In this document: positions 1 to 6,287 of the stretch, piece by piece | How positions within the stretch are numbered: position 1 is the first letter of the stretch | Layout of the letters: each line of letters opens with the position of its first letter | Assembly: GCA_030625465.1 (NCBI GenBank) | Contig: DAOUQS010000112.1 | Location: forward strand, 1-6,704 | Reading direction: 5' to 3' | DNA length: 6,704 nt | Source: Amylibacter sp. | GTDB lineage: Bacteria > Pseudomonadota > Alphaproteobacteria > Rhodobacterales > Rhodobacteraceae | Notes under the pieces: generated by a model | Told to the model about the DNA's origin: nothing | Database searches by the model: none | Seen by the model: the letters and a program-made list of their open reading frames with translations, nothing else | Translations under genes and position numbers: made by a program

Positions 1-176
1 CCCAGCTGACCAGCTTCAAACACCACAACCTTTAGCCCTGCGCGTGCCAGAACAAGGGCCGCATTTAAACCGCTAAATCCCGCGCCGACTATTGCCGCAT
101 CAACCGACGTTGGCGGGGCGATGGGTTCGGATATTTCACGCGGGGCATGTTCCCACCAAAAAGGATAAGTCTTCAT
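1..176 (-). CDS. FAD-dependent oxidoreductase, N-terminal fragment (DAO-like fold)
   Basis: Only the first 58 residues are inside the window; the gene continues past base 1. The chain opens MKTYPFWWEHAPRE and then has a Rossmann dinucleotide-binding unit: a hydrophobic strand, GAGFSG at residues 31-36, a helix, a second strand and an acidic residue (Glu54) suited to bind the adenosine ribose of FAD. A tryptophan-rich N-terminus ahead of the Rossmann unit is common in FAD-dependent amine and amino-acid oxidases of the DAO (PF01266) type, such as gamma-glutamylputrescine oxidase relatives. The substrate cannot be read from this fragment. The ATG at 174-176 has an AGGAA ribosome-binding site 7 bases upstream (184-188, reverse strand), which supports the start. 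It lies 86 bases downstream of the nitronate monooxygenase stop on the same strand, so co-transcription is possible but not shown. Confidence 0.8.
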   Translation of the reverse strand, partial: MKTYPFWWEHAPREISEPIAPPTSVDAAIVGAGFSGLNAALVLARAGLKVVVFEAGQL

Positions 177-262
177 CGGGGCATTCCTGATATGGTTTAT
201 GCTTAACAATACCATTGGGCAAACGACCCTGAATGACAAGTATTATGATAACAACCGTATCT

Positions 263-1327
263 TTACGCCAGTATCGCTTGCGCTTGCCTTACAAGGTTTT
301 CAAAAACTTCACGGGTGGTGCTTTGACCGACCAGCCCTGCCCCTTGTCCGGCCCATAAAGATACCGCATCGGGACGCCCCGCTTTGGCCGAGGCGGCGCG
401 TAGTGGTCCCGTGACCGCATTCAGCAACGGGAAATCGGGAAAATCAGGAACCCCGTCCATAGCCCGCGAAAAATCGTTAACGATTGTACGCGCCGCACGT
501 CCTGAAAACCCGTGGCAATATTGCGTATCATCGCCCGTGGCCGCAATAAGGCTTTGTTTATGAATGTCACTGACCGCACTTTCAGGTGTCGCCAGAAATG
601 CCGTACCGATTTGCACCCCCGAAGCCCCCAGGGCAAAGGCCGCAGCAATACCGCGCCCGTCCGCAATCCCGCCTGCGGCAATCACCGGACAATCCACCGC
701 ATCAACCACGCGGGGTACCAGTGCCATTGTTCCGGTTGCCTCGGCACCGTTTCGCGGCAAAAACCAGCCATTATGGCCGCCCGCTTCATAACCTTGCGCA
801 ATGACGGCATCGGTGCCGCGTTCAACCAGCCACTTTGCCTCGGCGCTGGATGTGGCCGAGGATAAAATTATGATGCCTGCATCCTTCAGACGTGTAACCA
901 GCGCACTATCCGGCAGGCCGAAATGGAAACTGACAACTTTCGGGGATGCTTCCAGCACCGCATCACATATTTGTGCATTAAACGGAAAATGGATTTCGGT
1001 CATTTCAGGTATAGGGCCTGCATTCAGGGTCTCAAACCACGGCCTTAGGCGGTCAATAGCAGCATCAGCGCGTTTTTTGTCGATTACGGGACTGGCGTGG
1101 CAAAAGAAGTTCAAATTCAACGCGCGGTTGGACATCACACGGGTTTTCGCCACCACATCCAACACCCTGTTTGGCGTCAGCATCGCGCAAGCTAATGAAC
1201 CTAAACCGCCGGCATTACTTGTGACGGCTACCATTTCCGGGGTGCTGGCCCCCGCCATCGGCGCCTGAATGATAGGATGTTCAATATCCAGCAGGTCGCA
1301 AAGTCGGGTATCGGGCCAGTGTACCAT
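263..1327 (-). CDS. Nitronate monooxygenase family flavoprotein (class I NMO / 2-nitropropane dioxygenase fold)
   Basis: This 354-residue TIM-barrel FMN enzyme belongs to the nitronate monooxygenase/2-nitropropane dioxygenase family (PF03060), whose characterised members oxidise propionate 3-nitronate and other alkyl nitronates with O2. The class I signatures are visible in order: IIQAPMAGASTPEMV near residues 19-33 followed by AGGLGSL, FGLP at 136-139, AQGYEAGGHNG at 177-187 with the expected catalytic base His185, and PVIAAGGIADGRG at 214-226 with VQIGTAFLA at 238-246 for FMN phosphate binding. Length is normal and nothing appears truncated. The ATG at 1327 follows the stop of the upstream START-domain gene by 6 bases, and its AAGGAT ribosome-binding site lies inside the last codons and stop of that gene, so the two are very probably one operon. 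Many proteins with this annotation have unknown true substrates. Nitronate detoxification is therefore the family role, not a proven one here. Confidence 0.9.
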   Translation of the reverse strand: MVHWPDTRLCDLLDIEHPIIQAPMAGASTPEMVAVTSNAGGLGSLACAMLTPNRVLDVVAKTRVMSNRALNLNFFCHASPVIDKKRADAAIDRLRPWFETLNAGPIPEMTEIHFPFNAQICDAVLEASPKVVSFHFGLPDSALVTRLKDAGIIILSSATSSAEAKWLVERGTDAVIAQGYEAGGHNGWFLPRNGAEATGTMALVPRVVDAVDCPVIAAGGIADGRGIAAAFALGASGVQIGTAFLATPESAVSDIHKQSLIAATGDDTQYCHGFSGRAARTIVNDFSRAMDGVPDFPDFPLLNAVTGPLRAASAKAGRPDAVSLWAGQGAGLVGQSTTREVFENLVRQAQAILA

Positions 1328-1333
1328 GGTTAA

Positions 1334-1795
1334 TTATCCTTCAGGGTTTGAACCACCATAAAGCGCATTCGCCCGGTTTTCAAACGCCCCCACGATGCGC
1401 TGCATAGCCTCGCCAAAAACCACACCGATGATGGTTTGCAGGATTTTCGATTTAAATTCGAAATCCACGAAAAAATCAACTTCACAACCGCCATTACAAT
1501 CGGTGAATATCCAGTGGTTGTTCAGATATTTGAATGGCCCGTCCAGATATTCCACATCAATTTTTTGGGTATCAGGCATCAATGTAACGCGCGAGCCAAA
1601 GCGTTCACGAAATACTTTGAACGAGATCACCAACTCTGTATCAAGAACCTCGGTATTACCTTGCTGTGTGCGCTTCTTGATGCGTGCGGCAGAACACCAC
1701 GGCAAGAACTGCGGATACGCCCCGACATCGGCAATCAGATCATACATCTGTTGCGCGGTATAAGGCATTACTCGTTTTTCGGCATGTGTCGGCAT
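1334..1795 (-). CDS. ratA: COQ10/RatA-family START-domain protein
   Basis: A 153-residue single-domain protein of the polyketide cyclase/dehydrase START-like superfamily (PF03364). Family hallmarks are MPTHAEKR at the N-terminus, YPQFLPWC at 27-34, [11 protein letters not shown] at 85-95, and the C-terminal amphipathic helix ending AFENRA at 137-142. In mitochondria the homologue COQ10 binds ubiquinone and supports its delivery to the respiratory chain. The E. coli homologue RatA (YfjG) has been described as a ribosome-association inhibitor and gives its name to many automatic annotations. No antitoxin-like partner gene lies next to it, so the quinone-chaperone role is the more likely reading for an alphaproteobacterium (inference). 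The MPTHAEKR start is typical of the family, although no strong Shine-Dalgarno sequence is visible before the ATG at 1795. It heads a minus-strand operon with the nitronate monooxygenase-like gene. Confidence 0.88.
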   Translation of the reverse strand: MPTHAEKRVMPYTAQQMYDLIADVGAYPQFLPWCSAARIKKRTQQGNTEVLDTELVISFKVFRERFGSRVTLMPDTQKIDVEYLDGPFKYLNNHWIFTDCNGGCEVDFFVDFEFKSKILQTIIGVVFGEAMQRIVGAFENRANALYGGSNPEG

Positions 1796-1833
1796 GGGCC
1801 CTATTTAGGCAAGCTAAACCGAAAGGTCACGTC

Positions 1834-1875
1834 CTATCTTGCAGCACTACATAACTATCTTGCGGCACTACATAA
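1834..1875. repeat. Two-copy 21-base tandem direct repeat in a divergent promoter region
   Basis: Bases 1834-1854 and 1855-1875 are head-to-tail copies of one 21-base unit, differing at one position (A1843 versus G1864). Each copy starts CTATCTTGC and ends GCACTACATAA. The array occupies the 111-base spacer between the divergent START-domain gene and hpt. Its second copy supplies TTGCGG (1860-1865), which with TAACAT (1882-1887, 16-base spacer) could form a weak promoter for hpt with a very short leader. Two units of exactly two helical turns would put bound proteins on the same DNA face, but a neutral replication-slippage duplication is equally possible. The repeat is certain and its function is unknown. 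Confidence 0.85.
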
Positions 1876-1895
1876 ATTTGATAACATACGCCCAC

Positions 1896-1900
1896 AGGAG
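1896..1900 (+). promoter_or_regulatory. Ribosome-binding site fixing the hpt start
   Basis: AGGAG sits 6 bases before the ATG at 1907. The reading frame stays open upstream for another 157 codons, but that part lies antisense to the START-domain gene and across the tandem repeat. This strong Shine-Dalgarno sequence and the usual family length decide in favour of 1907. Confidence 0.85.
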
Positions 1901-1906
1901 ATATTT

Positions 1907-2446
1907 ATGAACCAATCTAACTATGTTGTGGACCCGATGATCTCGGCCAAATCAATTGCGGCCCGGGTCGAAAGCCTTGCCCATGAAATCTCGGATCATT
2001 TCAAAGATACTGAAAAGTTGATCGTTGTCGGCCTGTTGCGCGGTTCATTCGTGTTTATCGCTGATCTGGTGCGGGAACTGGACTTACCCGTCGAAGTCGA
2101 TTTTCTGGAAACCTCCAGTTACGGCGACGGTATGGAAAGCACACGAGAAGTACGCATTCTAAAAGATTTACGTGGAAAAATCGAAGGTTGTGATGTTTTG
2201 CTGGTCGAGGATATTGTCGACACCGGCCACACATTAAACCACGTGGTCAAATTATTGGAATCACGCAATCCTGCACGGCTAAAGGTTTGTGCTTTGCTGG
2301 ATAAACCATCCCGGCGCGAAGTGGACATTACCGCCACATGGACAGGTTTTGAAATACCCGATGAATTCGTTGTCGGTTACGGCATTGATTACGCACAACT
2401 TAATCGAAATCTGGACCATATCGGTAAAGTCCGGTTTTTAAAATGA
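1907..2446 (+). CDS. hpt: Hypoxanthine phosphoribosyltransferase
   Basis: A cytosolic purine-salvage enzyme that converts hypoxanthine (often also guanine) and PRPP to IMP (or GMP) and pyrophosphate. The 179-residue length is normal. Type I phosphoribosyltransferase features are in order: the PPi-binding loop region [10 protein letters not shown] at 41-50, the flexible catalytic loop [15 protein letters not shown] at 70-84, the PRPP-binding signature [13 protein letters not shown] at 98-110 with its paired acidic residues, LDKPSRR at 131-137 whose lysine is expected to contact the purine, and [11 protein letters not shown] at 154-164 with the purine-contacting aspartate. All expected catalytic elements are present. 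The FAD monooxygenase gene follows after 25 bases on the same strand with no terminator visible between them, so co-transcription is likely. Upstream, the gene diverges from the START-domain gene across the tandem-repeat spacer. Confidence 0.95.
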   Translation: MNQSNYVVDPMISAKSIAARVESLAHEISDHFKDTEKLIVVGLLRGSFVFIADLVRELDLPVEVDFLETSSYGDGMESTREVRILKDLRGKIEGCDVLLVEDIVDTGHTLNHVVKLLESRNPARLKVCALLDKPSRREVDITATWTGFEIPDEFVVGYGIDYAQLNRNLDHIGKVRFLK

Positions 2447-2471
2447 ACATACGCTGGATGTTGTGGATGTT

Positions 2472-3539
2472 ATGACAAATCCGCGTGTATTAATCGTTGG
2501 TGCTGGCCCCACAGGCCTAACCGCTGCCGTTGAACTGGCGCGGCGCGGGATAATGCCGGTTGTGATCGAAAAACGGAAATCCGTATCGCACCTGTCACGC
2601 GCAGTTGGAATTCTGCCACGCTCTATGGATATATTGGGCCCTTCGGGTGTGGCCAAAGCCATTCGCGCTGAAGCCATCACATTCCGGCGCGCTATATTCC
2701 ACACAAACGGTGAGCAATTGGCAAGCCTGCCGCTGAACTCGCATAAAAACCGGAAAAACCGCCTGTTTGGCTTGCCGCAGAACCGGACCGAACTGCATTT
2801 GCGCAATGCGTTTATTGCCCTTGGGGGCAAGATCAATTACGGGGCCGAATTACTGTCTTTGTCACAATCAGACGCCGGTATCTCGGTCAGTATTCTGGGC
2901 AAAGCCTTTCGGTTTGATACCGTTATCGGGGCTGACGGTACTAATTCCACGGTGCGTGAAACCATGCGCATCCCTTATAACGGGTACGAGCTGGCCGGGC
3001 TTTGGTCTATTGCCGATGTTGATGCCGTTGGCTGGAAGGCACCACGCGCCTTTCAAGGCTACATTCTGGATCAGGGCGGCGTTGTGGTTGTGGTTCCATT
3101 GACCAAAAACCGCTTCAGGGTGATTGCAAACCGCCCTTATGCGCTTGCCAGCCTGCCGGTTCCAATGAACATCGCCAAACTATACAGGGCTGCAAATTTT
3201 ACGATTTCCGTACGCCAAGCCGAGACATATCAAATAGGCCATGTCTTTCTGGCAGGCGACGCGGCCCACTGTCACTCACCTGTAGGCGGTCGCGGTATGA
3301 ACCTTGGAGTTGCCGATGCCGCAGATCTGGCGGAACGTATCGTAAACGGAACCACCGATGGCTACCATGCGGCCCGCCATCCTGTTGGTCGCGCCACGAT
3401 CAAGCAATCGGAACGCGCACGACGCATCATAACATCCACCCACCCTGCCATTCGGTTTTTTCTGCGCAGCTTTTTGCAACTGGCCCGCCACTCACCACTG
3501 TTGCAGCGCCGCTTCTTGAAAAATGCGCTTGATCTATAA
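2472..3539 (+). CDS. Class A FAD-dependent monooxygenase (PHBH/UbiH-like)
   Basis: A 355-residue flavoprotein monooxygenase (PF01494 type). Three diagnostic motifs are present: the N-terminal GAGPTG Rossmann motif at residues 10-15 followed by EK at the end of the second strand; the DG motif in VIGADGTNSTVR from about 151, which contacts both FAD and NAD(P)H; and the GD motif VFLAGDAAHCHSP at 258-270 followed by GGRGMNLG, which binds FAD ribose and phosphate. Such enzymes hydroxylate or epoxidise aromatic or polyketide-like substrates with O2 and NAD(P)H; the substrate here cannot be read. At 355 residues it is at the short end for the class. No transmembrane segment is evident. The ATG at 2472 places the Rossmann strand 5 residues in. 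A GTG at 2463 is in frame and would add three residues; both have a GGA 4 bases upstream, produced by a 9-base tandem repeat. It probably shares a transcript with hpt, although the functional link is not obvious. Confidence 0.88.
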   Translation: MTNPRVLIVGAGPTGLTAAVELARRGIMPVVIEKRKSVSHLSRAVGILPRSMDILGPSGVAKAIRAEAITFRRAIFHTNGEQLASLPLNSHKNRKNRLFGLPQNRTELHLRNAFIALGGKINYGAELLSLSQSDAGISVSILGKAFRFDTVIGADGTNSTVRETMRIPYNGYELAGLWSIADVDAVGWKAPRAFQGYILDQGGVVVVVPLTKNRFRVIANRPYALASLPVPMNIAKLYRAANFTISVRQAETYQIGHVFLAGDAAHCHSPVGGRGMNLGVADAADLAERIVNGTTDGYHAARHPVGRATIKQSERARRIITSTHPAIRFFLRSFLQLARHSPLLQRRFLKNALDL

Positions 3540-3594
3540 GTCTTGACTATTGTCACAAAACCCTATTGAAGCCGCCTTTCGGGACAACGGCACA

Positions 3595-3624
3595 CTGCCG
3601 CCCCTTAACGCGCGCCTGTATAAT
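3595..3624 (+). promoter_or_regulatory. Possible sigma-70-type promoter for the cold-shock-domain helicase
   Basis: A perfect TATAAT at 3619-3624 lies 30 bases before the helicase ATG. The best -35 candidate is CTGCCG at 3595-3600 with an 18-base spacer, which matches TTGACA poorly. Initiation would fall near 3631 and give a leader of about 25 bases. A small hairpin (AAGGC 3626-3630, GCCTT 3634-3638, TGC loop) followed by TTTATTT overlaps this position; it could be a weak terminator for the upstream genes or part of the leader. The TATAAT also falls inside a short open frame (3550-3645), so the assignment is uncertain. Confidence 0.35.
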
Positions 3625-3654
3625 GAAGGCTGCGCCTTTATTTGAAAGAGCGAT

Positions 3655-5208
3655 ATGCTGACAGGAACTGTACTTTGGTACGATGCCAAAAAAGGCATCG
3701 GATTCATTAAACCCGATGAAGACGAAAATGATGTGTTTATCCACATGAAGGCTTTGAAAGCCTCTGGGATAAAAGATCTGGCAGAAGGTGCGCGTATTTC
3801 GTTTGATCTGCAAACCGATACGGAAACCGGCCGCAAAGCAGGCACAAACTTTGAACTGCTCACTGGCGAGGCCCCACGCCCGCGCCCCAAGAAACGCACT
3901 GCAAAAGAAAAAGCGGTTGAAGCCAAGATCAAGGAAGAAACCCCTAAAAGCGATGCAGGCGCATTCGGCGCATTGGGACTAGACCCGTTATTAGTGAAAT
4001 CCTTGTCATTCCTGGGCTATTCCGTTCCTACCCCTATTCAAAAACAGGCCATACCGGCTGTTTTAGAGGGCCGCGACATTGTTGGTCTGGCGCAAACCGG
4101 CACCGGTAAAACCGCTGCGTTTTCATTGCCTATATTGCACCGTTTGCTGCGTGACCCGATCGAACGCAAAGGCCGGTCATGCCGGGTTTTGATCCTGACA
4201 CCGACACGCGAATTGGCGATACAAATCCATACAAACCTGCGCGATATGGGTAAAAAGCTACCGCTTGATTTCGCCGTTGCCATTGGTGGCGCCCCTATTC
4301 GCAAACAAATGCAGGCACTGTCACGCGGCGTCGATATTCTTGTGGACACGCCTGGACGCCTAGAAGATCTGGGAGATCAACGCGCCTTGCGCCTTGATCA
4401 AACCAATTACATTGTGCTGGATGAAGCCGACCAGATGATGGACATCGGATTTATGCCCGCAATCAAACGGATTTTGCCGAAACTGGCGAATGAGCGTCAA
4501 ACCTTGCTGTTTTCCGCCACCATGCCGAAACTGATCCGCGAACTGGCCGACAATCACCTGAAAAATCCGGTGAATGTGGCGGTTGCCCCTGAAAATACCA
4601 CCGCAGAAAAAGTAACGCAAAAGCTGATGCATCTGGTCAAGATGAACAAAGGTCTGGCACTGGAACGCATCGTTAAACAAAACCTTGGCAAACGTGTTCT
4701 GGTTTTTTCCCGTACCAAACACGGCGCGGACAAGCTGGTTAAGTGGCTGGGAACGCAAGATATTAAGGCAGACGCCATTCACGGTAATAAATCCCAAGGG
4801 CAGCGCCAGCGCGCCTTGGAGGATTTCCGTAAAAACAAAACTGCGGTTCTGATCGCCACTGACATTGCCGCGCGCGGCATTGATATTCCCGGCATCGAGA
4901 TCGTGATCAACTACGACCTGCCCAATGTACCAGAATCATACGTTCACCGCATTGGCCGTACTGCACGCGCAGGCGCATCGGGTCACGCAATATCGTTTTG
5001 CGCCCCTGACGAGCAAAAACAACTGCGTGACATTGAAAAGCTGATCAAAAAACCGATCCCGCTGGCCCACCTTGAAGGCCTGACCGAGACGGTTATCCCG
5101 ATGGCAGAAAAACCAGAGGGCCGCAAAGGCCGCGCACGGCCAAATCCAAACAGGAAATTTGGCGGCGGCGGCAAAGGCAAACCTAAAGGGCGTAGACCTA
5201 AACGCTAA
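3655..5208 (+). CDS. Cold-shock domain fused to RhlE-like DEAD-box RNA helicase
   Basis: A 517-residue fusion. Residues 2-69 form a CspA-type cold-shock domain: TGTVLWYDAKKGIGFIKPD carries RNP1, and DVFIH at 26-30 is RNP2. The first RNP1 aromatic is replaced by isoleucine (KGIGFI rather than KGFGFI). A charged Lys/Glu-rich linker (about 71-100) leads to a full DEAD-box core: Q motif GYSVPTPIQ (121-129), motif I AQTGTGKT (146-153), Ia PTRELA (183-188), GG (211-212), Ib TPGR (232-235), II DEAD (256-259), III SAT (287-289), IV VLVFSRTK (348-355), V ATDIAARGID (401-410) and VI HRIGRTARAG (431-440). The tail is basic and glycine-rich, as in RhlE/CsdA-type helicases, and suits RNA binding. All ATPase residues look intact. 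The likely role is ATP-dependent remodelling of structured RNA, perhaps in ribosome assembly or mRNA turnover at low temperature (inference). The ATG has a modest AAAGAG ribosome-binding site 4 bases upstream. The gene converges with lipA. Confidence 0.93.
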   Translation: MLTGTVLWYDAKKGIGFIKPDEDENDVFIHMKALKASGIKDLAEGARISFDLQTDTETGRKAGTNFELLTGEAPRPRPKKRTAKEKAVEAKIKEETPKSDAGAFGALGLDPLLVKSLSFLGYSVPTPIQKQAIPAVLEGRDIVGLAQTGTGKTAAFSLPILHRLLRDPIERKGRSCRVLILTPTRELAIQIHTNLRDMGKKLPLDFAVAIGGAPIRKQMQALSRGVDILVDTPGRLEDLGDQRALRLDQTNYIVLDEADQMMDIGFMPAIKRILPKLANERQTLLFSATMPKLIRELADNHLKNPVNVAVAPENTTAEKVTQKLMHLVKMNKGLALERIVKQNLGKRVLVFSRTKHGADKLVKWLGTQDIKADAIHGNKSQGQRQRALEDFRKNKTAVLIATDIAARGIDIPGIEIVINYDLPNVPESYVHRIGRTARAGASGHAISFCAPDEQKQLRDIEKLIKKPIPLAHLEGLTETVIPMAEKPEGRKGRARPNPNRKFGGGGKGKPKGRRPKR

Positions 5209-5233
5209 AGCCTTTCCAAATATCTTAAATACC

Positions 5234-5280
5234 CCCGCGCAAAGCGTATAAAGCCTAATGGTTTAACGCTTTGTCGCGGG
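5234..5280. terminator. Long hairpin between convergent helicase and lipA genes, overlapping the lipA stop
   Basis: CCCGCG (5234-5239) pairs with CGCGGG (5275-5280), C5240 pairs with G5273 leaving T5274 bulged, and AAAGCGT (5241-5247) pairs with ACGCTTT (5266-5272). This gives a 14-base-pair stem. A weaker inner extension closes toward a TAAT loop at 5256-5259, so the lipA stop codon lies at the hairpin tip. In the lipA direction the stem is followed by GGTATTTAAGATATTT, a poor U-rich stretch; in the helicase direction no T-run follows. Position between convergent genes suggests a bidirectional terminator or 3'-end stabiliser. The pairing is clear, and the termination function is inferred. 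Confidence 0.6.
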
Positions 5281-6205
5281 CGGCACGCAGACGCGCGAAA
5301 TCATCACCCGCATGGTAGCTGGAACGTGTCAGCGGGGTCGCAGACACCATCAAAAAACCCTTGCCATAAGCGGCTTTTTCATAGGCTTTAAACTCTTCAG
5401 GGGTCACAAACCGATCCAGAACATGGTGTTTCGGGGTCGGTTGCAGGTATTGCCCGATGGTCAGGAAATCCAGATCAGCGGCACGCATATCATCCATCAC
5501 CTGCATCACCGATTGGCGATCTTCACCCAAACCCACCATGATGCCGGATTTGGTGAACATTGACGGATCAAGTTCTTTAACACGTTGCAACAGGCGCAAG
5601 GAATGGAAATACCGCGCGCCGGGGCGCACCTCGGGGTATAGGCCCGGCACAGTTTCAAGGTTGTGGTTGAACACATCGGGGCGCGCGTCGACCACCACTT
5701 GCAAAACACTGTCATCACAGCGGATAAAATCGGGTGTCAGCACCTCGATTGTTGTCTCTGGCGATTGCTTGCGAATGGCGCGAATAGTCTGGGCAAAATG
5801 TTCGGCCCCGCCATCCTTGATGTCGTCGCGATCAACAGAGGTGACAACCACATGTTTCAGTCCCAGTTTTTTAACGGCAGCCGCCACGCGGCCTGGTTCA
5901 AACGCATCCAGATCCTCGGGTGGTTTGCCGGTTGCGATATTGCAAAAGGTGCAGGCCCGCGTACAAACCTCGCCCATAATCATCATCGTGGCATGACCCT
6001 GGTTCCAGCATTCCCCCACATTCGGGCAGCCTGCCTGTTCACAAACCGTTACCAGACTATTGTCGCGCATAATATTACGTGTCTTGGAATAACCTTTACC
6101 AACGGGGGCTTTCACCCTGATCCATTTTGGTTTTTTCGGTTGTGCATTGTCAGGCTTGTTGGCCTTTTCCGGATGACGTTCGGAAGGTATGGTAAGATCG
6201 CGCAT
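5255..6205 (-). CDS. lipA: Lipoyl synthase
   Basis: A radical-SAM enzyme that inserts two sulfur atoms at C6 and C8 of a protein-bound octanoyl group, making the lipoyl cofactor of pyruvate and 2-oxoglutarate dehydrogenases and the glycine cleavage system. The 316-residue length is normal. The auxiliary 4Fe-4S cluster cysteines are C55, C60 and C66 ([12 protein letters not shown]), with the expected serine ligand in the C-terminal RSSYHAG at 294-300. The SAM-binding cluster is CTRACTFC at 81-88 (C81, C85, C88). Other family stretches are [16 protein letters not shown] at 122-137, FNHNLETV at 179-186 and [11 protein letters not shown] at 251-261. The N-terminus is a Lys/Pro-rich extension ending in [10 protein letters not shown]. 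The ATG at 6205 has AAAGG 7 bases upstream (6213-6217, reverse strand). The last eight codons fold into the hairpin shared with the convergent helicase gene. No lipB or 2-oxoacid dehydrogenase gene is within the window. Confidence 0.97.
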   Translation of the reverse strand: MRDLTIPSERHPEKANKPDNAQPKKPKWIRVKAPVGKGYSKTRNIMRDNSLVTVCEQAGCPNVGECWNQGHATMMIMGEVCTRACTFCNIATGKPPEDLDAFEPGRVAAAVKKLGLKHVVVTSVDRDDIKDGGAEHFAQTIRAIRKQSPETTIEVLTPDFIRCDDSVLQVVVDARPDVFNHNLETVPGLYPEVRPGARYFHSLRLLQRVKELDPSMFTKSGIMVGLGEDRQSVMQVMDDMRAADLDFLTIGQYLQPTPKHHVLDRFVTPEEFKAYEKAAYGKGFLMVSATPLTRSSYHAGDDFARLRAARDKALNH

Positions 6206-6241
6206 AGTGGAACCTTTGTTGCTTAGCCCGTAATATATCGC

Positions 6242-6262
6242 ACATGGGATAATGTCCCGTGT
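6242..6262. promoter_or_regulatory. Imperfect inverted repeat in the lipA/peroxiredoxin divergent spacer
   Basis: ACATGGGA (6242-6249) and TCCCGTGT (6255-6262) form 8-base arms around TAATG, with one G-T mismatch. On the lipA strand the dyad overlaps a possible -35 element (GGGACA, 6258-6253), 15 bases from TATATT (6237-6232). A protein bound here would therefore cover the presumed lipA promoter. The dyad is directly visible; operator function and identity of the regulator are inference. Confidence 0.45.
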
Positions 6263-6272
6263 TAATTGTGAA

Positions 6273-6287
6273 ATATTGCCGCAATAT
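6273..6287. promoter_or_regulatory. Perfect 15-base palindrome with LysR-like T-N11-A geometry
   Basis: ATATTGC (6273-6279) and GCAATAT (6281-6287) are exact inverted copies around C6280. The inner part, T at 6274 to A at 6286, fits the T-N11-A dyad that LysR-type regulators commonly bind. It lies near the centre of the 182-base spacer, 67 bases from the lipA ATG and 100 bases from the peroxiredoxin ATG. It is a good candidate activator site for one or both genes, but the cognate protein cannot be named from the sequence. Confidence 0.5.

Noticed and set aside
177..262. Promoter for the partial FAD oxidoreductase gene in the 86-base gap
   Set aside because: TTGCCC with TAAACC at a 17-base spacing can be found on the minus strand, but the -10 match is poor and no terminator follows the upstream gene, so it is not distinguishable from read-through.
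801..1268. 155-codon plus-strand frame
   Set aside because: Antisense shadow of the nitronate monooxygenase gene; it has no motif and no ribosome-binding site, and the minus-strand frame carries the complete family signatures.
1334..1795. Toxin of a RatA/RatB toxin-antitoxin pair
   Set aside because: No small antitoxin-like gene is adjacent; the neighbours are hpt and a flavoenzyme. The family in alphaproteobacteria fits COQ10 function better, so a toxin-antitoxin system is not claimed.
1436..1906. Open frame continuing 157 codons upstream of hpt
   Set aside because: It runs antisense through the START-domain gene and across the tandem repeat. The family length of about 180 residues and the strong AGGAG before 1907 place the real start at 1907.
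3626..3643. Rho-independent terminator after the FAD monooxygenase
   Set aside because: The stem is only 5 base pairs with a 3-base loop and an interrupted T-run, and it overlaps the probable helicase leader. Too weak to list as a terminator.
5663..6226. 187-codon plus-strand frame
   Set aside because: It lies antisense to lipA, whose motifs are complete, and its translation shows no recognisable family features.
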